The notes under the pieces were generated by a model. The model saw only the letters and a list, made by a program, of their open reading frames with translations. It ran no database searches and was not told the DNA's origin. DNA of 64,000 bases from Sporomusa acidovorans (GTDB lineage: Bacteria; Bacillota; Negativicutes; Sporomusales; Sporomusaceae), in NCBI RefSeq assembly GCF_900101845.1, contig NZ_FNAM01000003.1, forward strand, positions 138,850 through 202,849, read 5' to 3'. Positions 17,021 through 26,759 of this stretch are shown here, in pieces (the stretch's first letter is position 1; the number at the start of each line of letters is the position of its first letter). The position numbers and the translations under genes are program-made.

Positions 17021-17260
17021 TTTTAGATTGCGCCCCCTCACTTTAAGAGGGGGTGAAACTTTCGCGAAACTTCGATTCCGCGTATTAGTATTCACTTCCT
17101 ATCAAAACAATACGTCTAGGAGAGCATACTGTCGCCCGGGTAGTGAGGAACATGATTATAACTTAGATGAGTGGATCTGTAAGTTACGGATCTTTCCATC
17201 AATACCAATAGTTACAGTTCAAGCCCACTGACTTGGCGGGCTGTCGTGTTTGAATTGTAT
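17021..17260. ncRNA. Structured segment, possible IS200/IS605-type end or guide-RNA relic
   Basis: This segment begins with a hairpin (CCCCCTC with GAGGGGG, 17033-17050) and ends with a hairpin AGCCC...GGGCT near 17221-17241, similar in form to IS605-family right ends. GCGCCCCC at 17030 is also the inverted match of GGGGGCGC at 16734. No transposase or TnpB gene remains. The identity is a guess from shape. Confidence 0.25.
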
Positions 17261-17310
17261 TGACCCTGTAGAACATAAGGATTCTTGGCAAACTTATGGT
17301 TAAAGTAACA

Positions 17311-17436
17311 GTTTGCCAACTTTATTTTTAAAGAATTCTTATAAGCAATAAATCATTTGCCAACTTTATTTTCTTATGCGCCGAAGTATCAGGATTTAAC
17401 AGGGATGAAATTTGCCAACTTTATTTTTATTCTACA
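17311..17436 (+). repeat. TnsB-site-like repeats R5, R6 and R7: transposon end
   Basis: Three direct copies of TTTGCCAACTTTATTTT start at 17312, 17356 and 17411, about 44 and 55 bp apart. This resembles the spaced sites in Tn7-type ends. R7 ends TTCTACA at 17436, where the truncated IS110 coding sequence begins. I infer that 17436 is the outer end of the element. Confidence 0.6.
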
Positions 17437-18499
17437 AACGCTTCTTTTGATAATAGGCTTTGAATACCGGATCATGAGTAGACGCAATGAGTGCGGCACG
17501 AAACAACGCCGTTCTAAGATAAGGTGAACCGCGCTTACTCATTTTGTTATTCGCACTTTGGTAATTGCCCGATTGGTGTATAGAAGCATCAATACCGGCG
17601 TAAGCAACAAGCTTAGAAGGATTGCTGAATCTTGAAATATCGCCAATCTCGCCGAGAATGGTTGCACCAATAACAGTACTAATACCCGGAATTGTGGTGA
17701 TTGGCGAGTTGAGTTTTTCAAGCAACGTTTTGGTTTGCCGTTCTATTTCATTAACTTGTTCCTCAATGAAATTCATTTGCTCAATTAAAAGGCGAAGCTG
17801 CAGTGTCATGCTTTGCAGGCCGAAAGTGATACCGAAAGAAGTTTTAGCGACAGAAGAGATTTTGTGAATCTTTTTCGCAGCAAATTTTTTAAAAGTTATT
17901 TCTTTCAGCACGGATTCTAATTGCGCAGCCGTAATGAATTCAAACTCCGAAGGTGTACTGAGATGCAGGAGAATTTCCTTTGATGTTTTACCAAAGACAT
18001 TGGAAAAAACAGCTTGGTATTCCGGAAATATTTGATCAAGGATACAAATCGTTTTTCTTTTGTGATCACCAATCGAACTGACAAGGTAATTTCGAAACCG
18101 AGACAAATTGCGTAGAGATAAGACATTCTCATTGACAAGAGATGTTTCGAGGAATTCACCATACCGAATAAAGTCAGCAATAAGAACCGAATCAATCACA
18201 TCTGTTTTATGCTTTCTGATTTCAGTAGCGTTGCGCCAGCCGTCAGTTTGAATGGGATTGATGACATGAATCACGAATCCCTGTTCAACCAGGAACGAAT
18301 AAAGAGCCAGCCAATAATGGCCGGTGGCCTCCATGCCAATTTCGAGTGCCGAAGAATAGGCGGAAATCTTTTCAAGTAAGGAGTTGGCCCCATCCGTGGA
18401 GTTAGAGAAAGAAAAAGCTTTAAAAACGACTTTGCCTTTTTCATCTAGAAGAGAAGCCACATGATTGTTTTTTCCAATATCAATACCAAGATAAAGCAT
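17432..18499 (-). pseudogene. IS110-family recombinase, 3' truncated
   Basis: The 355-residue frame starts with the DEDD-type RuvC-like domain (GIDIGKNNHV with catalytic Asp6, then EATGHY) and contains the Tnp20 region with PGISTVIGATILGEIGDI and the essential-serine region near SKRGSPYLRTALF. IS110 proteins normally continue about 40 residues past YYQKKR; here the frame stops two codons later, in sequence belonging to repeat R7 of the Tn7-like end. The C-terminus has been replaced, so the gene is probably inactive. The normal partner ends are not both present. Confidence 0.75.
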
Positions 18500-18635
18500 A
18501 CGATCACCTGGACAAAGAATTTTAGATAGGTTCCTCTACGCTGAAAAACGTTACCGCCTTATTGCAGATACGAAGTGCTTAAATAAAGCCAACATCCAAC
18601 TTATTCGTAAACAGTTAATCAGTTAGAGGTGTCAG
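18500..18635 (-). ncRNA. IS110 left-end leader, candidate bridge RNA region
   Basis: About 130 bp of non-coding sequence lies upstream of the recombinase gene. In IS110-group elements this position encodes the bridge RNA. I cannot identify the guide loops by eye, so this rests on position only. Confidence 0.3.
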
Positions 18636-18716
18636 TCTTTCAAGTACGAGATTACATCTCAAGGAGAATACGACATCACTCTACCTAATGGATTAATTAT
18701 ACAGCGTTCTGGATAA
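18633..18716 (+). pseudogene. Possible 3' remnant of the gene upstream of the ABC-3C middle component
   Basis: An open stretch without a start reads SFKYEITSQGEYDITLPNG and ends in TAA at 18714-18716. It looks like the C-terminal end of a protein cut off by the IS110 element. In ABC-3C systems an effector gene usually precedes the middle component. At about 28 codons the call is weak. A hairpin (18727-18734 with 18746-18753) follows. Confidence 0.3.
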
Positions 18717-18781
18717 TTAATCTGTCAATAAAGGATTATAGGTTTCCTTTATTAACCTAAATACATTATATAAGGGGAAGT

Positions 18782-19504
18782 TTGATGATTGGAATAATTA
18801 AAACAATATTGTGTGAAAACGATTTTATCTTTGGACAAGCATTTACGATTGAGGCTTATGAGCAAAGCTTTGAAATTCAAAGCTTAATATCGAGGCAAAA
18901 TCCAAGTCAAGTATTTTTGTTATTTCCGATATTGGAATCTAAATTACTGGAGATTAATTTATTAGATACTCTTCCAAATATCGCAGCTTCATTTAAGGAA
19001 ACTACACAGTATGAGCCTGAAATGGAAAAGAACACCTCTTTGGTTATTTGCGTTAACAGAGATGTTGATTCTATAAAATTAGTAAGAGAAGCAATAGCAA
19101 TAGAAGATAATCCATATTATTTTAAAAAGTATCTATTCGCTTATCATAATAGCGATGCTAAAAGTTTTGAACAATTAAAAAAAGAATATAACTGCGAAAA
19201 TAATACAGAATTTATTCAAAAATATGTTATAAACTCAACGAATTTTACGGCATTCAAAGATAATCCGGCAAATGCTGAAACTTATAAAATGGTTTCAGAT
19301 TTGTTAGTTAAGCTTCCAGTAATTTCGATTGCGTTTAGCAAAACTGAAAAAATATTATCTGTTCAAGATTTCTTTCAAGAAGAAGAAATCCAAAATCGTA
19401 AGGAAAAGTTGGACCGAGTCATTGATATTGTAAATGCCGACAGTAAAATCTCGAATGAGCAATTAGCTGAACAACTTATGCAATTATGGGATGAAGCTGA
19501 GTAA
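18782..19504 (+). CDS. ABC-three-component system middle-component-like protein
   Basis: This 240-residue AT-rich gene encodes a soluble alpha/beta protein with no enzyme motif that I recognise. Length, acidic C-terminal helix and position directly before an SMC-like ATPase gene fit the middle components of ABC-3C conflict systems, in which an effector, a middle component and an ABC ATPase act together against phage or plasmids. The spacer to the ATPase gene is 19 bases. The assignment depends on context, and the effector gene is missing upstream. Confidence 0.5.
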   Translation: MMIGIIKTILCENDFIFGQAFTIEAYEQSFEIQSLISRQNPSQVFLLFPILESKLLEINLLDTLPNIAASFKETTQYEPEMEKNTSLVICVNRDVDSIKLVREAIAIEDNPYYFKKYLFAYHNSDAKSFEQLKKEYNCENNTEFIQKYVINSTNFTAFKDNPANAETYKMVSDLLVKLPVISIAFSKTEKILSVQDFFQEEEIQNRKEKLDRVIDIVNADSKISNEQLAEQLMQLWDEAE

Positions 19505-21578
19505 TGTAGAGGGGGAGTGAATTTTGAAAAATATTAGACTAACTCGTTTATATTTAAAAAACTATAAACTATTTCAAGCTACAACGTTAGAATTTAGCGA
19601 TGGGTTAAATATCTTTGATGGACCAAACGGCTATGGTAAAACAAGTATTTTTGACGCCATTGAATTTATTATTACAGGTACTATAAAACGTATTACTGAA
19701 AATTCATCAATAAATGGAGCGCTGAAATATGATGAGCTTTTTCTGGCAAATGATTCTTCAAAAGATGTAATTATAAAAGCGGAATTTACTATTAGTGATA
19801 AAACCAATTTGGAAAAAGATGAATCCAATTCGGAAAAAAAGGTAATAATTGCAAAGAAAGTATTAGCTGTTGGACATGAATCTGGTACTACAAATTATAA
19901 TCCCAAAAAGTTAACAGACATTACGAATACATATTTACTTACGGATTTTGATATTGAAGAGTTTAATTCTAGTCAAATTATATCTAAGTCTGATTTAGAG
20001 AATTTCCAAAAAGAAATATTTGGAGATACTTCTCAAAATTTATTTTTTATGTTGTACTATGTCAAACAGGAAGATCGGTTAGATTTTTTTAAGAATACTG
20101 AAAAAGATAGAGTAAAATCAATAGATTCTCTTTTCCAGATAAAACAGGAACAAGAAAAATTGAAAAATATAAATGATGGAAAAAAGAATTTAAAAAATGT
20201 TATAGATAATCTTGACAATGAGATAAAGAGACTATCAGAAAATTTATCTAAGGATTTGGGCAATACTGCTGGACATCAATGTGATTACATAAAGTTGCTA
20301 GTTAAAGATGTCCCCTGGGATTTAGAAACTATAGAAATAAATAATCAGAAAGATTTGGAAAGTATTTTGCAGCAACTAAGAGCAATAAAGTCAATTGTAA
20401 CTAATATTAAATTTTATAAAGAAGATATTAAAAACATTGCGTGCCAGAAGTTTCTAGACTTGAATGAAAATGTAAGGCATGCAGATTTACGAGCTTTCTG
20501 TTTATACAATGAGATAGCTGGTAATATGCCAATATATATAACAAAACAGAAAAATATGAAACTGCTTCAAGAACAAAAGCAGCTAGCTAATGAAGGAAAA
20601 TTCAACGATGTAGATTTTGTAAAATTGTTTGAGATGTTACAGATTGATGATTCAGATAATATTATTCTGCATATAACACAATTAATTAAGGATTATAAAG
20701 AGAATAAGAATTCATCTGTAAGTGCACAGCAAACTCTTTCTGATATTATTAGGATTCGGCAACAGTTAATAGATAAATTTAAAACTGAAGAAGCTTTTTC
20801 ATCTAATGGTGAATGCCCATATTGTGGCTTTGATTGGAAAGATGCAGAAGTTTTTGCTAAAAATGTTGAAATAACATCAGAAAGATTGTCGAAACTGGTC
20901 AACGGTTCAGAAAAGAGATGCCTGGATATCTTGGCAGAATTGAAAGATTTATTTGAAAAGCAGCTTTCTAATGCGTTGCAAAAAGAACTGGATACATTCA
21001 ACTCAAATATATTGTTAGTTGAATTTAATCAAATTCATAATACAAGTAATTTACAAAAATATGAAAACGTGAAAAATTTATTAGAAAAAATTGGACTGGA
21101 TACTACTTCTTATAAATTTAACGCCGATAACGCTAAAGAAGTTTATGAACGCATAGAAAAAGGCATAGGTAATAAGATTGTTTTATTACCAACAGAATAT
21201 ATTAATGAGAAGGAGACGCATAAATATTCGCAATTTGTTGAGTTGTTTTTTGATTCAATAAAGAATATTGAAGAAACTTTACCATTGAATATTGATAAAA
21301 AAATATCATACATACATTATAAATTTATCATTTCACAAAACGATTTGATGACAAAAATAAAAAAACTCACTGATTTTAAAAATCGTTTAGCAAGTGAGGT
21401 ACATAAGGATTTAGATAATTATTTAAAGTTCTGGAAAAAATGCATATCAAAAGTAAGCGTCAAGCCGAGCCGCACATGTACAATCAAGACTTCCGATGCG
21501 AAAATAGATTCTGAGAGAATCAAATGGACACATATAGATTCTTAAAGAATCCCGGAAGATCGAAGGAGGTCTAGGTAC

Positions 21579-21947
21579 TTGGTTCAAAAGCTTACGCACG
21601 AAGTTCGGCTCCAGCATTGGAAGCAAATTGTCACCGACTGCCGCAGCAGCGGGCAGTCCATTAAAGATTGGTGCGAAAAACATGAAATTAATATAAAAAC
21701 CTATTACCATTGGCAAAAACTAGTCTATGAAGCGACTTGCCAAACATTTTGCACTCAGCCAGAAAAAGCACCGGAGGTAATTGGGGCTCCGCAAATTCCT
21801 GTTTTTGCGGAAGTAACACAACCTTTACGTCCCAAAGAAGTCATTGCACTCACCATCGAAAAAAACGGGCTCTTTATTCACATTTATGAGGGCGCTGCCA
21901 GTCAGACGATTGCGTCTGCTCTTTCGGCTCTGCGGCATTTATGCTAG
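21579..21947 (+). CDS. tnpA: IS66 accessory protein TnpA
   Basis: The 122-residue protein has a helix-turn-helix N-terminus (CRSSGQSIKDWCEKHEI) typical of IS66 TnpA. It starts at TTG 21579 after AAGGAGG. It overlaps tnpB by 7 bases, so translation is probably coupled. Confidence 0.85.
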   Translation: MVQKLTHEVRLQHWKQIVTDCRSSGQSIKDWCEKHEINIKTYYHWQKLVYEATCQTFCTQPEKAPEVIGAPQIPVFAEVTQPLRPKEVIALTIEKNGLFIHIYEGAASQTIASALSALRHLC

Positions 21948-22297
21948 GTAATATTTCTCGAGCCGAACATATTTACATCGCCTGCGGTTATACTGATATG
22001 CGAAAGTCGATTGATGGATTGGTAGGCATTGTTGAGCAAAGTTTTCACCTTGATCCTTTTTCCAACAGTCTGTTTCTTTTCTGTGGCAGGCGACGTGATC
22101 GGATGAAAGCACTTTTCTGGGAAAATAACGGCTTTGTTCTCTTATATAAGCGTCTGGAAAACGCCAGCTTCCAATGGCCGAAAACGCAAAGTCAAGTAAA
22201 AGAGCTTAGCGCGCAACAGTTTCGCTGGCTGATGGAAGGGCTTACAACTGAGCAGCCCAAAGCGCATAAAAAAGTCGATCCTCTGCAGATGACATAA
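21941..22297 (+). CDS. tnpB: IS66 accessory protein TnpB
   Basis: This 118-residue protein has the IS66 Orf2 signature: YIACGYTDMRKSIDGL, then LFLFCGRRRDRMKAL. TnpB is needed for IS66 transposition, although its biochemical role is unclear. Confidence 0.92.
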   Translation: MLGNISRAEHIYIACGYTDMRKSIDGLVGIVEQSFHLDPFSNSLFLFCGRRRDRMKALFWENNGFVLLYKRLENASFQWPKTQSQVKELSAQQFRWLMEGLTTEQPKAHKKVDPLQMT

Positions 22298-22341
22298 GCA
22301 TTTTTGTTGGGAAATTGGAAAAAGTATAGTATACTAGCTTT

Positions 22342-23925
22342 ATGGAAAAAAGAGCGGAATTACCTGAAACAACAAAAGACGAAATCATTATGGTTTCTCG
22401 TGCTGAATATGAATCTCTGCAGAGCGAAAATAAGGAATTGGCGAAAAAGGTCAATTGGCTTATGGAACAAATGCGTCTCACACGGCAAAAGCAATTTGGC
22501 GCATCCAGTGAAAAAAGTAAGTACGACTGCATGGATTTATTCAATGAAGCGGAAGTTCTGGCAGATGAAAAAGAGCCAGAACCAAAACTTGCTGAAGTAC
22601 AAAGCCATTATCGCAAAGCGGCAAAACAACGCAAAGATCGTCTGCCAGCAGATTTGCCAGTAGAAGTGGTGGAACATTTCTTAGAAGAGGATTCCTGTCC
22701 TGCATGCCAGGGAAAACTTCATATCATGGGCAAAGAAATTCGCCGGGAACTCAAACTTATTCCGGCACAAGCTACAATCGTAGAACATGTTTACCATACC
22801 TATGCCTGCCGAAACTGCGAGATTAATGCCTGCGAAGTTCCCATTGTCAAAACTCCAATGGAAAAACCGGTTATTGCGGGGAGCTTTGCTTCCGCTGAAG
22901 CGGTAGCTCATATTATGACACAGAAATTTGCATGCGGTCTTCCATTATATCGGCAAGAACAAGAATGGCACCGGATGGGGATCTACCTTTCGCGGCAGAC
23001 GATGTCCAATTGGCTGCTGCGATGTAGCGAAGATTGGCTAGAACCGATATATCAGATAATGCATAAAGCACTTTGCCAAGAAGAAATTCTTCACGCTGAC
23101 GAAACGGTTCTGCAAGTATTGCATGAACCTGGAAAATCGGCGCAAAGCAAAAGCTATATGTGGGTATATCGAACAAGCGGTGATGCCAAAATGCCAATTG
23201 TTTTATTCGAGTACCAGCCTGACCGAAAGGCAAAACGGCCTATGGAATTTCTGACAGATTTCCAAGGATATTTGCATACCGATGGATATGCAGGATATCA
23301 AAGTCTACCGGAAAAAATCATCACCGTTGGCTGTTGGGCTCATGCGAGGCGTAAGTTTGATGAAGCCTTAAAGAGTCTGCCGGAAAAAGACCGGGAAGGG
23401 TCAGGTGCATTAAAGGGCAAACGGTATTGTGATGAATTGTTTGCTATTGAAAAAAAACTCCTAGATTATACGGCAAAAGAACGCCAACAAAAACGGCAGG
23501 AACTGGCAAAACCAGTGCTTGACGGATTTTTGTCATACCTTCATGCCGCCAAAATATCTACCAAGAGCGGATTTGGCCGTGCAGTTCAATATACACTGAA
23601 CCAATGGAAATATCTCGAACGCTATCTTTTGGATGGTCGACTTGAAATTAGCAACAACCGTGCGGAACGAAGTGTAAAACCGTTCGTAATCGACAGGAAG
23701 AACTTCTTGTTTGCCAATACGCCGCGTGGAGCTAAAGCAAGTGCAATTATTTTCAGTTTGATTGAAACGGCAAAGGAAAATGACTTAAATCCATATGCCT
23801 ATTTAACCCACATCTTTAAACAAGCACCGAATCTTGATATTCACAGTAACCCAGATGTCCTATCAAGGCTATTACCTTCTGCGGCTCCAGATTTCTGCAA
23901 AGTCCCCAAAGCTGCTACTGATTAA
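22342..23925 (+). CDS. tnpC: IS66 transposase TnpC
   Basis: The 527-residue DDE transposase has an N-terminal coiled-coil/helix region, a zinc-binding segment (CPAC and CRNC), and the catalytic core: HADETVLQV (first Asp), YLHTDGYAGY (second Asp) and the Glu in the ISNNRAERSVKPFV region. The length is normal for IS66. A terminator hairpin with a T8 tail (23908-23945) follows within the element. It is the transposase of the element that disrupts the ABC ATPase. Confidence 0.92.
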   Translation: MEKRAELPETTKDEIIMVSRAEYESLQSENKELAKKVNWLMEQMRLTRQKQFGASSEKSKYDCMDLFNEAEVLADEKEPEPKLAEVQSHYRKAAKQRKDRLPADLPVEVVEHFLEEDSCPACQGKLHIMGKEIRRELKLIPAQATIVEHVYHTYACRNCEINACEVPIVKTPMEKPVIAGSFASAEAVAHIMTQKFACGLPLYRQEQEWHRMGIYLSRQTMSNWLLRCSEDWLEPIYQIMHKALCQEEILHADETVLQVLHEPGKSAQSKSYMWVYRTSGDAKMPIVLFEYQPDRKAKRPMEFLTDFQGYLHTDGYAGYQSLPEKIITVGCWAHARRKFDEALKSLPEKDREGSGALKGKRYCDELFAIEKKLLDYTAKERQQKRQELAKPVLDGFLSYLHAAKISTKSGFGRAVQYTLNQWKYLERYLLDGRLEISNNRAERSVKPFVIDRKNFLFANTPRGAKASAIIFSLIETAKENDLNPYAYLTHIFKQAPNLDIHSNPDVLSRLLPSAAPDFCKVPKAATD

Positions 23926-24528
23926 TTTCGGTAGCGGTTTTTTTTGTGCCTTTTGACGCTTACTATCAAAATATCAAGCACAAATTATATCGAAAATTGA
24001 GATTCCTTTTTATATCTATAGTGCACGTATATTGCAATCATACCAAGGCGGTCAGGGAATTTTTATCCGTCAAGCGCATGCATCAAAAGGTGAAGTGGAT
24101 TCTATTAGATTTACGACTCCTGGACAGCAGCATGATGTCTTATATACAATGAGCTCTGGCCAACTTTCTGGTGTTTTATTGAGCTTTTCTCTTGCTTTAA
24201 ATAAAATTTTTGCCCAAGATGGTTTGAATACTATTTTTATAGATGATCCGGTGCAATGTATGGATGATCTAAATATAGTTTCATTTGTTGAACTTTTAAG
24301 AAGCGAATTTGAAGATTCTCAATTATTGATTTCTACACATGAAAAATCCTTTGCGAGTTATATCTCATATAAGTATAAGAAGCACGGATTAGAGAGAAAA
24401 AGCATTAATTTAAAAGATCAGGCTAATTAGTCTATTTCGCCGGAGGGTATAGTCGGTTAGAATTTCAGATAAAGCAGAGTTAATTAATGAGAATAATAAA
24501 ATGGGTTAGCCATTTTGCGGTACCACGG

Positions 24529-24568
24529 AAAAGACTTGCATCATTTGAGCGATGCAAGTCTTTTTTAC
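24529..24568 (+). terminator. Terminator after the ABC-3C ATPase
   Basis: A 14-bp stem (24529-24542 with 24551-24564) ends in a T run. The spacer 24431-24528 shows no gene. Confidence 0.8.
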
Positions 24569-24727
24569 TTTTCGTCAGAAAGATGGTAACCGTCAAACAA
24601 GACAGTGGATAGAATCGAAGAATCATTCGTGAGATAATTGCTCTAAATCAAAAAATAGAGTTTTTCGAGTAACTTGAAAGTAAGCGTCAGACAAGAAGGT
24701 GGCTAGAAAAAAACAAAACCGGCAATC

Positions 24728-26305
24728 TCATTTGCCGGTTTTACTAAGAGAGCATCTTTTCTGAATGTTCAGTTGCCATGGGAGATAGTCGTCTAAACTC
24801 TCGGGATATTGCCGAAAAGGAACACCAGGCAAATCTCCTAAAATATACTCTAAATAATGATGAGGAGATAATCCATTGGCCTTAGCTGTCTCTACCAGAC
24901 TGTAAATGGCAGCACTAGCGGCTGCTCCCTTGGGACTGCCGCTAAATAACCAGTTTTTCCTCCCAATCGTAAATGGCCGAATGCTGTTTTCCGCCAGGTT
25001 ATTAGAAATAGAGCAGTTTCCGTCTTTCAAATAGTTCATTAAACCTTCTTTGTACTTTAAGGCATATAGCAAGGCTTCACTGGTTTTGCTTTTGGGAGGT
25101 ATGGTTTGTTTCGAGGATTCTGCCCACGACCAAAAGGCCTCTAAGAAGGGCATTTGCTTCGTTAGACGCTCTTTGTAGCGCTCATCTGCCGGTAAGTCGC
25201 GCAGTATTTTTTCCATTTCAAATAACTGGTTGCAAAATTGAATTCCATTTGCAGCCAATGTCGCTTCTGGCGACTGTACATCTTTGGGCAGAGCATCCAC
25301 GAACTTTCTTCGTACATGGGCCCAGCAATAGCACCGGGTCATCTTCTCGACTTTGTCATACCCGGCATACGCATCGGTATGCAAATATCCTTGAAATCCT
25401 TTAAGAAACTTTTTCGGGTAATTGCCGCCACGGCCGGGCTGATACTCGAAAAGTCGAATAGGATACTCTCCATACTGACCAGTGCTGTAGACCCACATGT
25501 ACGACTCTGTCGTATTTTTCCTTCCTTCTTCCTGTAAGACCTGGATGGGCGTCTCGTCGACATGCAGATATTTTTCTTTTAACAGTTCCTGGTGCAGTCG
25601 TTCAACAACTGGTAGCAGCCAATCTCGTGCGGCCACCATCATCCAGTTAGACATGGTAGCCCGACTTAAATTTACACCCAGCATCTTCCACTCGGCTTCC
25701 TGTCGGTATAAGGGAATGGCGTTGACAAACTTTTGATGCATAATCCAAGCTAGCGTGGATGGTGAAGCTAAAGAATGCAGAATGACCGGATCAGGAACCT
25801 CGGCTTTTTCCATATATGGTCTGTCGCTTTTCCGACAAGTCCGGCATTCCAGCGTCTCACGGTAATAGTCGATAACCCGGACCTGAGCCGGAATAAATTC
25901 CAGTTCAGACCGGACGAACTCTTCACCGACAGCCACCAGTTCGGTGCCGCAGGTTTCACAGGAGCGTTCCTCGTCAACTAGGTGATAGACCTTTTTCACA
26001 TGTTCCAGATGTTTGATTTGATCTTTACGTTGGCCTTTGTAGCGTTTCTTGGCGAACTTGTCCGCCTCCTGCTTAAGGTCAGGCTCAACTAATTTGAGAT
26101 CAGCCTCAGTCTCTGCTTCGTTGAACACCGGTGGTAACTCATCAAAAAGAGACACCTGTCCCTCAGAAAGGGAAGATGTCTTCTCAGATCGCTTACCAAA
26201 GAGCTGTTTCGTCAAATAGGCCACTGTATCATGCAGCCGTTTGTTTTCTGCTTCCAGCTCTGTAATTCGTTTTTCAAAAGCTTCCATCCGATCTAGAAAC
26301 GTCAT
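24728..26305 (-). CDS. tnpC: IS66 transposase TnpC (element 2)
   Basis: The 525-residue DDE transposase has an N-terminal leucine-rich coiled coil, zinc motifs (CETC and CRTC), HVDETPIQV and YLHTDAYAGY with catalytic Asp residues, and ISNNLAENSIRPF with the catalytic Glu. I chose the ATG at 26305 (MTFLDRMEAF) over an upstream in-frame ATG, because it aligns with the transposase of element 3. A terminator with the stem AACCGGCA lies near 24716-24742. Confidence 0.92.
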   Translation of the reverse strand: MTFLDRMEAFEKRITELEAENKRLHDTVAYLTKQLFGKRSEKTSSLSEGQVSLFDELPPVFNEAETEADLKLVEPDLKQEADKFAKKRYKGQRKDQIKHLEHVKKVYHLVDEERSCETCGTELVAVGEEFVRSELEFIPAQVRVIDYYRETLECRTCRKSDRPYMEKAEVPDPVILHSLASPSTLAWIMHQKFVNAIPLYRQEAEWKMLGVNLSRATMSNWMMVAARDWLLPVVERLHQELLKEKYLHVDETPIQVLQEEGRKNTTESYMWVYSTGQYGEYPIRLFEYQPGRGGNYPKKFLKGFQGYLHTDAYAGYDKVEKMTRCYCWAHVRRKFVDALPKDVQSPEATLAANGIQFCNQLFEMEKILRDLPADERYKERLTKQMPFLEAFWSWAESSKQTIPPKSKTSEALLYALKYKEGLMNYLKDGNCSISNNLAENSIRPFTIGRKNWLFSGSPKGAAASAAIYSLVETAKANGLSPHHYLEYILGDLPGVPFRQYPESLDDYLPWQLNIQKRCSLSKTGK

Positions 26306-26402
26306 CTGGCAATTCCTTTGTACGATCTTTTTGCTATATCCATTATACCACAAAAACCGTTAAAAACCCAGGAATTGTAAGGGTTGTGGATGTTTTTTTC
26401 TA

Positions 26403-26759
26403 TCATACCCAGGCCGAAGTATCCAGCTTTTGTACTGCCTTTGGCGGATCGATGCACAGACCTTCTAACAGCCAACGAAGCTGCTGTGGAGTAATGGCCC
26501 GAACTGCCTCAGCGCTATGTGGCCACTGAAAGCGGCCCTTTTCCAGGCGTTTATACAGCAGGACAAAACCGTCACCCTCCCACAGGAGAGCTTTCATGCG
26601 ATCGCGCCGGCGGCCGCAGAATAAGAACAGGCTATTTTGAAAAGGATTTAGAGCCCAGTGCTGTTTAATGAGCATAACCAGCCCATCAATGGATTTTCGC
26701 ATATCCGTATAGCCACAGGCAATATAGATTTGATTAGCTTGGGTAATGTCACCGAGCAT
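26403..26759 (-). CDS. tnpB: IS66 accessory protein TnpB (element 2)
   Basis: The 118-residue protein (starting MLGDITQANQ) has the YIACGYTDMRKSIDGL and LFLFCGRRRDRMKAL signatures. The frame extends upstream, but this start matches the family length. It overlaps tnpA. Confidence 0.92.
   Translation of the reverse strand: MLGDITQANQIYIACGYTDMRKSIDGLVMLIKQHWALNPFQNSLFLFCGRRRDRMKALLWEGDGFVLLYKRLEKGRFQWPHSAEAVRAITPQQLRWLLEGLCIDPPKAVQKLDTSAWV

Larger units (their letters stand above)
21453..23963 (+). mobile_element. IS66-family element 1, complete (2511 bp)
   Basis: The ends start GTAAGCGTCAA in inverted orientation (21453 and 23963). The target duplication TATCAAAA is perfect (21445-21452 and 23964-23971). 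It carries tnpA, tnpB and tnpC, all intact. Confidence 0.95.
19524..24430 (+). pseudogene. SMC/RecF-like ABC ATPase (ABC-3C type), split by IS66
   Basis: The 5' part (19524-21452, 643 codons) carries Walker A GPNGYGKTS at residues 33-41, long coiled-coil segments and a zinc-hook-like CPYCG at 431-435. The 3' part (23972-24430, 152 codons) carries the ABC signature region MSSGQLSGVLLSF and Walker B NTIFIDDPVQ followed by the STHEKS segment. An IS66 element at 21453-23963 separates them. Removing it and one copy of the 8-bp duplication TATCAAAA rejoins the frame exactly, giving a 795-residue protein. The start TTG 19524 follows a GGGGGAG site. The insertion looks recent, since both halves are otherwise intact, and it should abolish the ATPase because signature and Walker B are cut off. 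Confidence 0.85.

Noticed and set aside
17028..17231. A 67-codon frame in the Tn7-like end
   Set aside because: It has no good ribosome binding site and lies in a hairpin-rich segment; coding is unlikely.
14128..17436. A CRISPR-associated transposon
   Set aside because: No cas gene, CRISPR array or Cas12k is present, and the TniQ protein is of full TnsD length.
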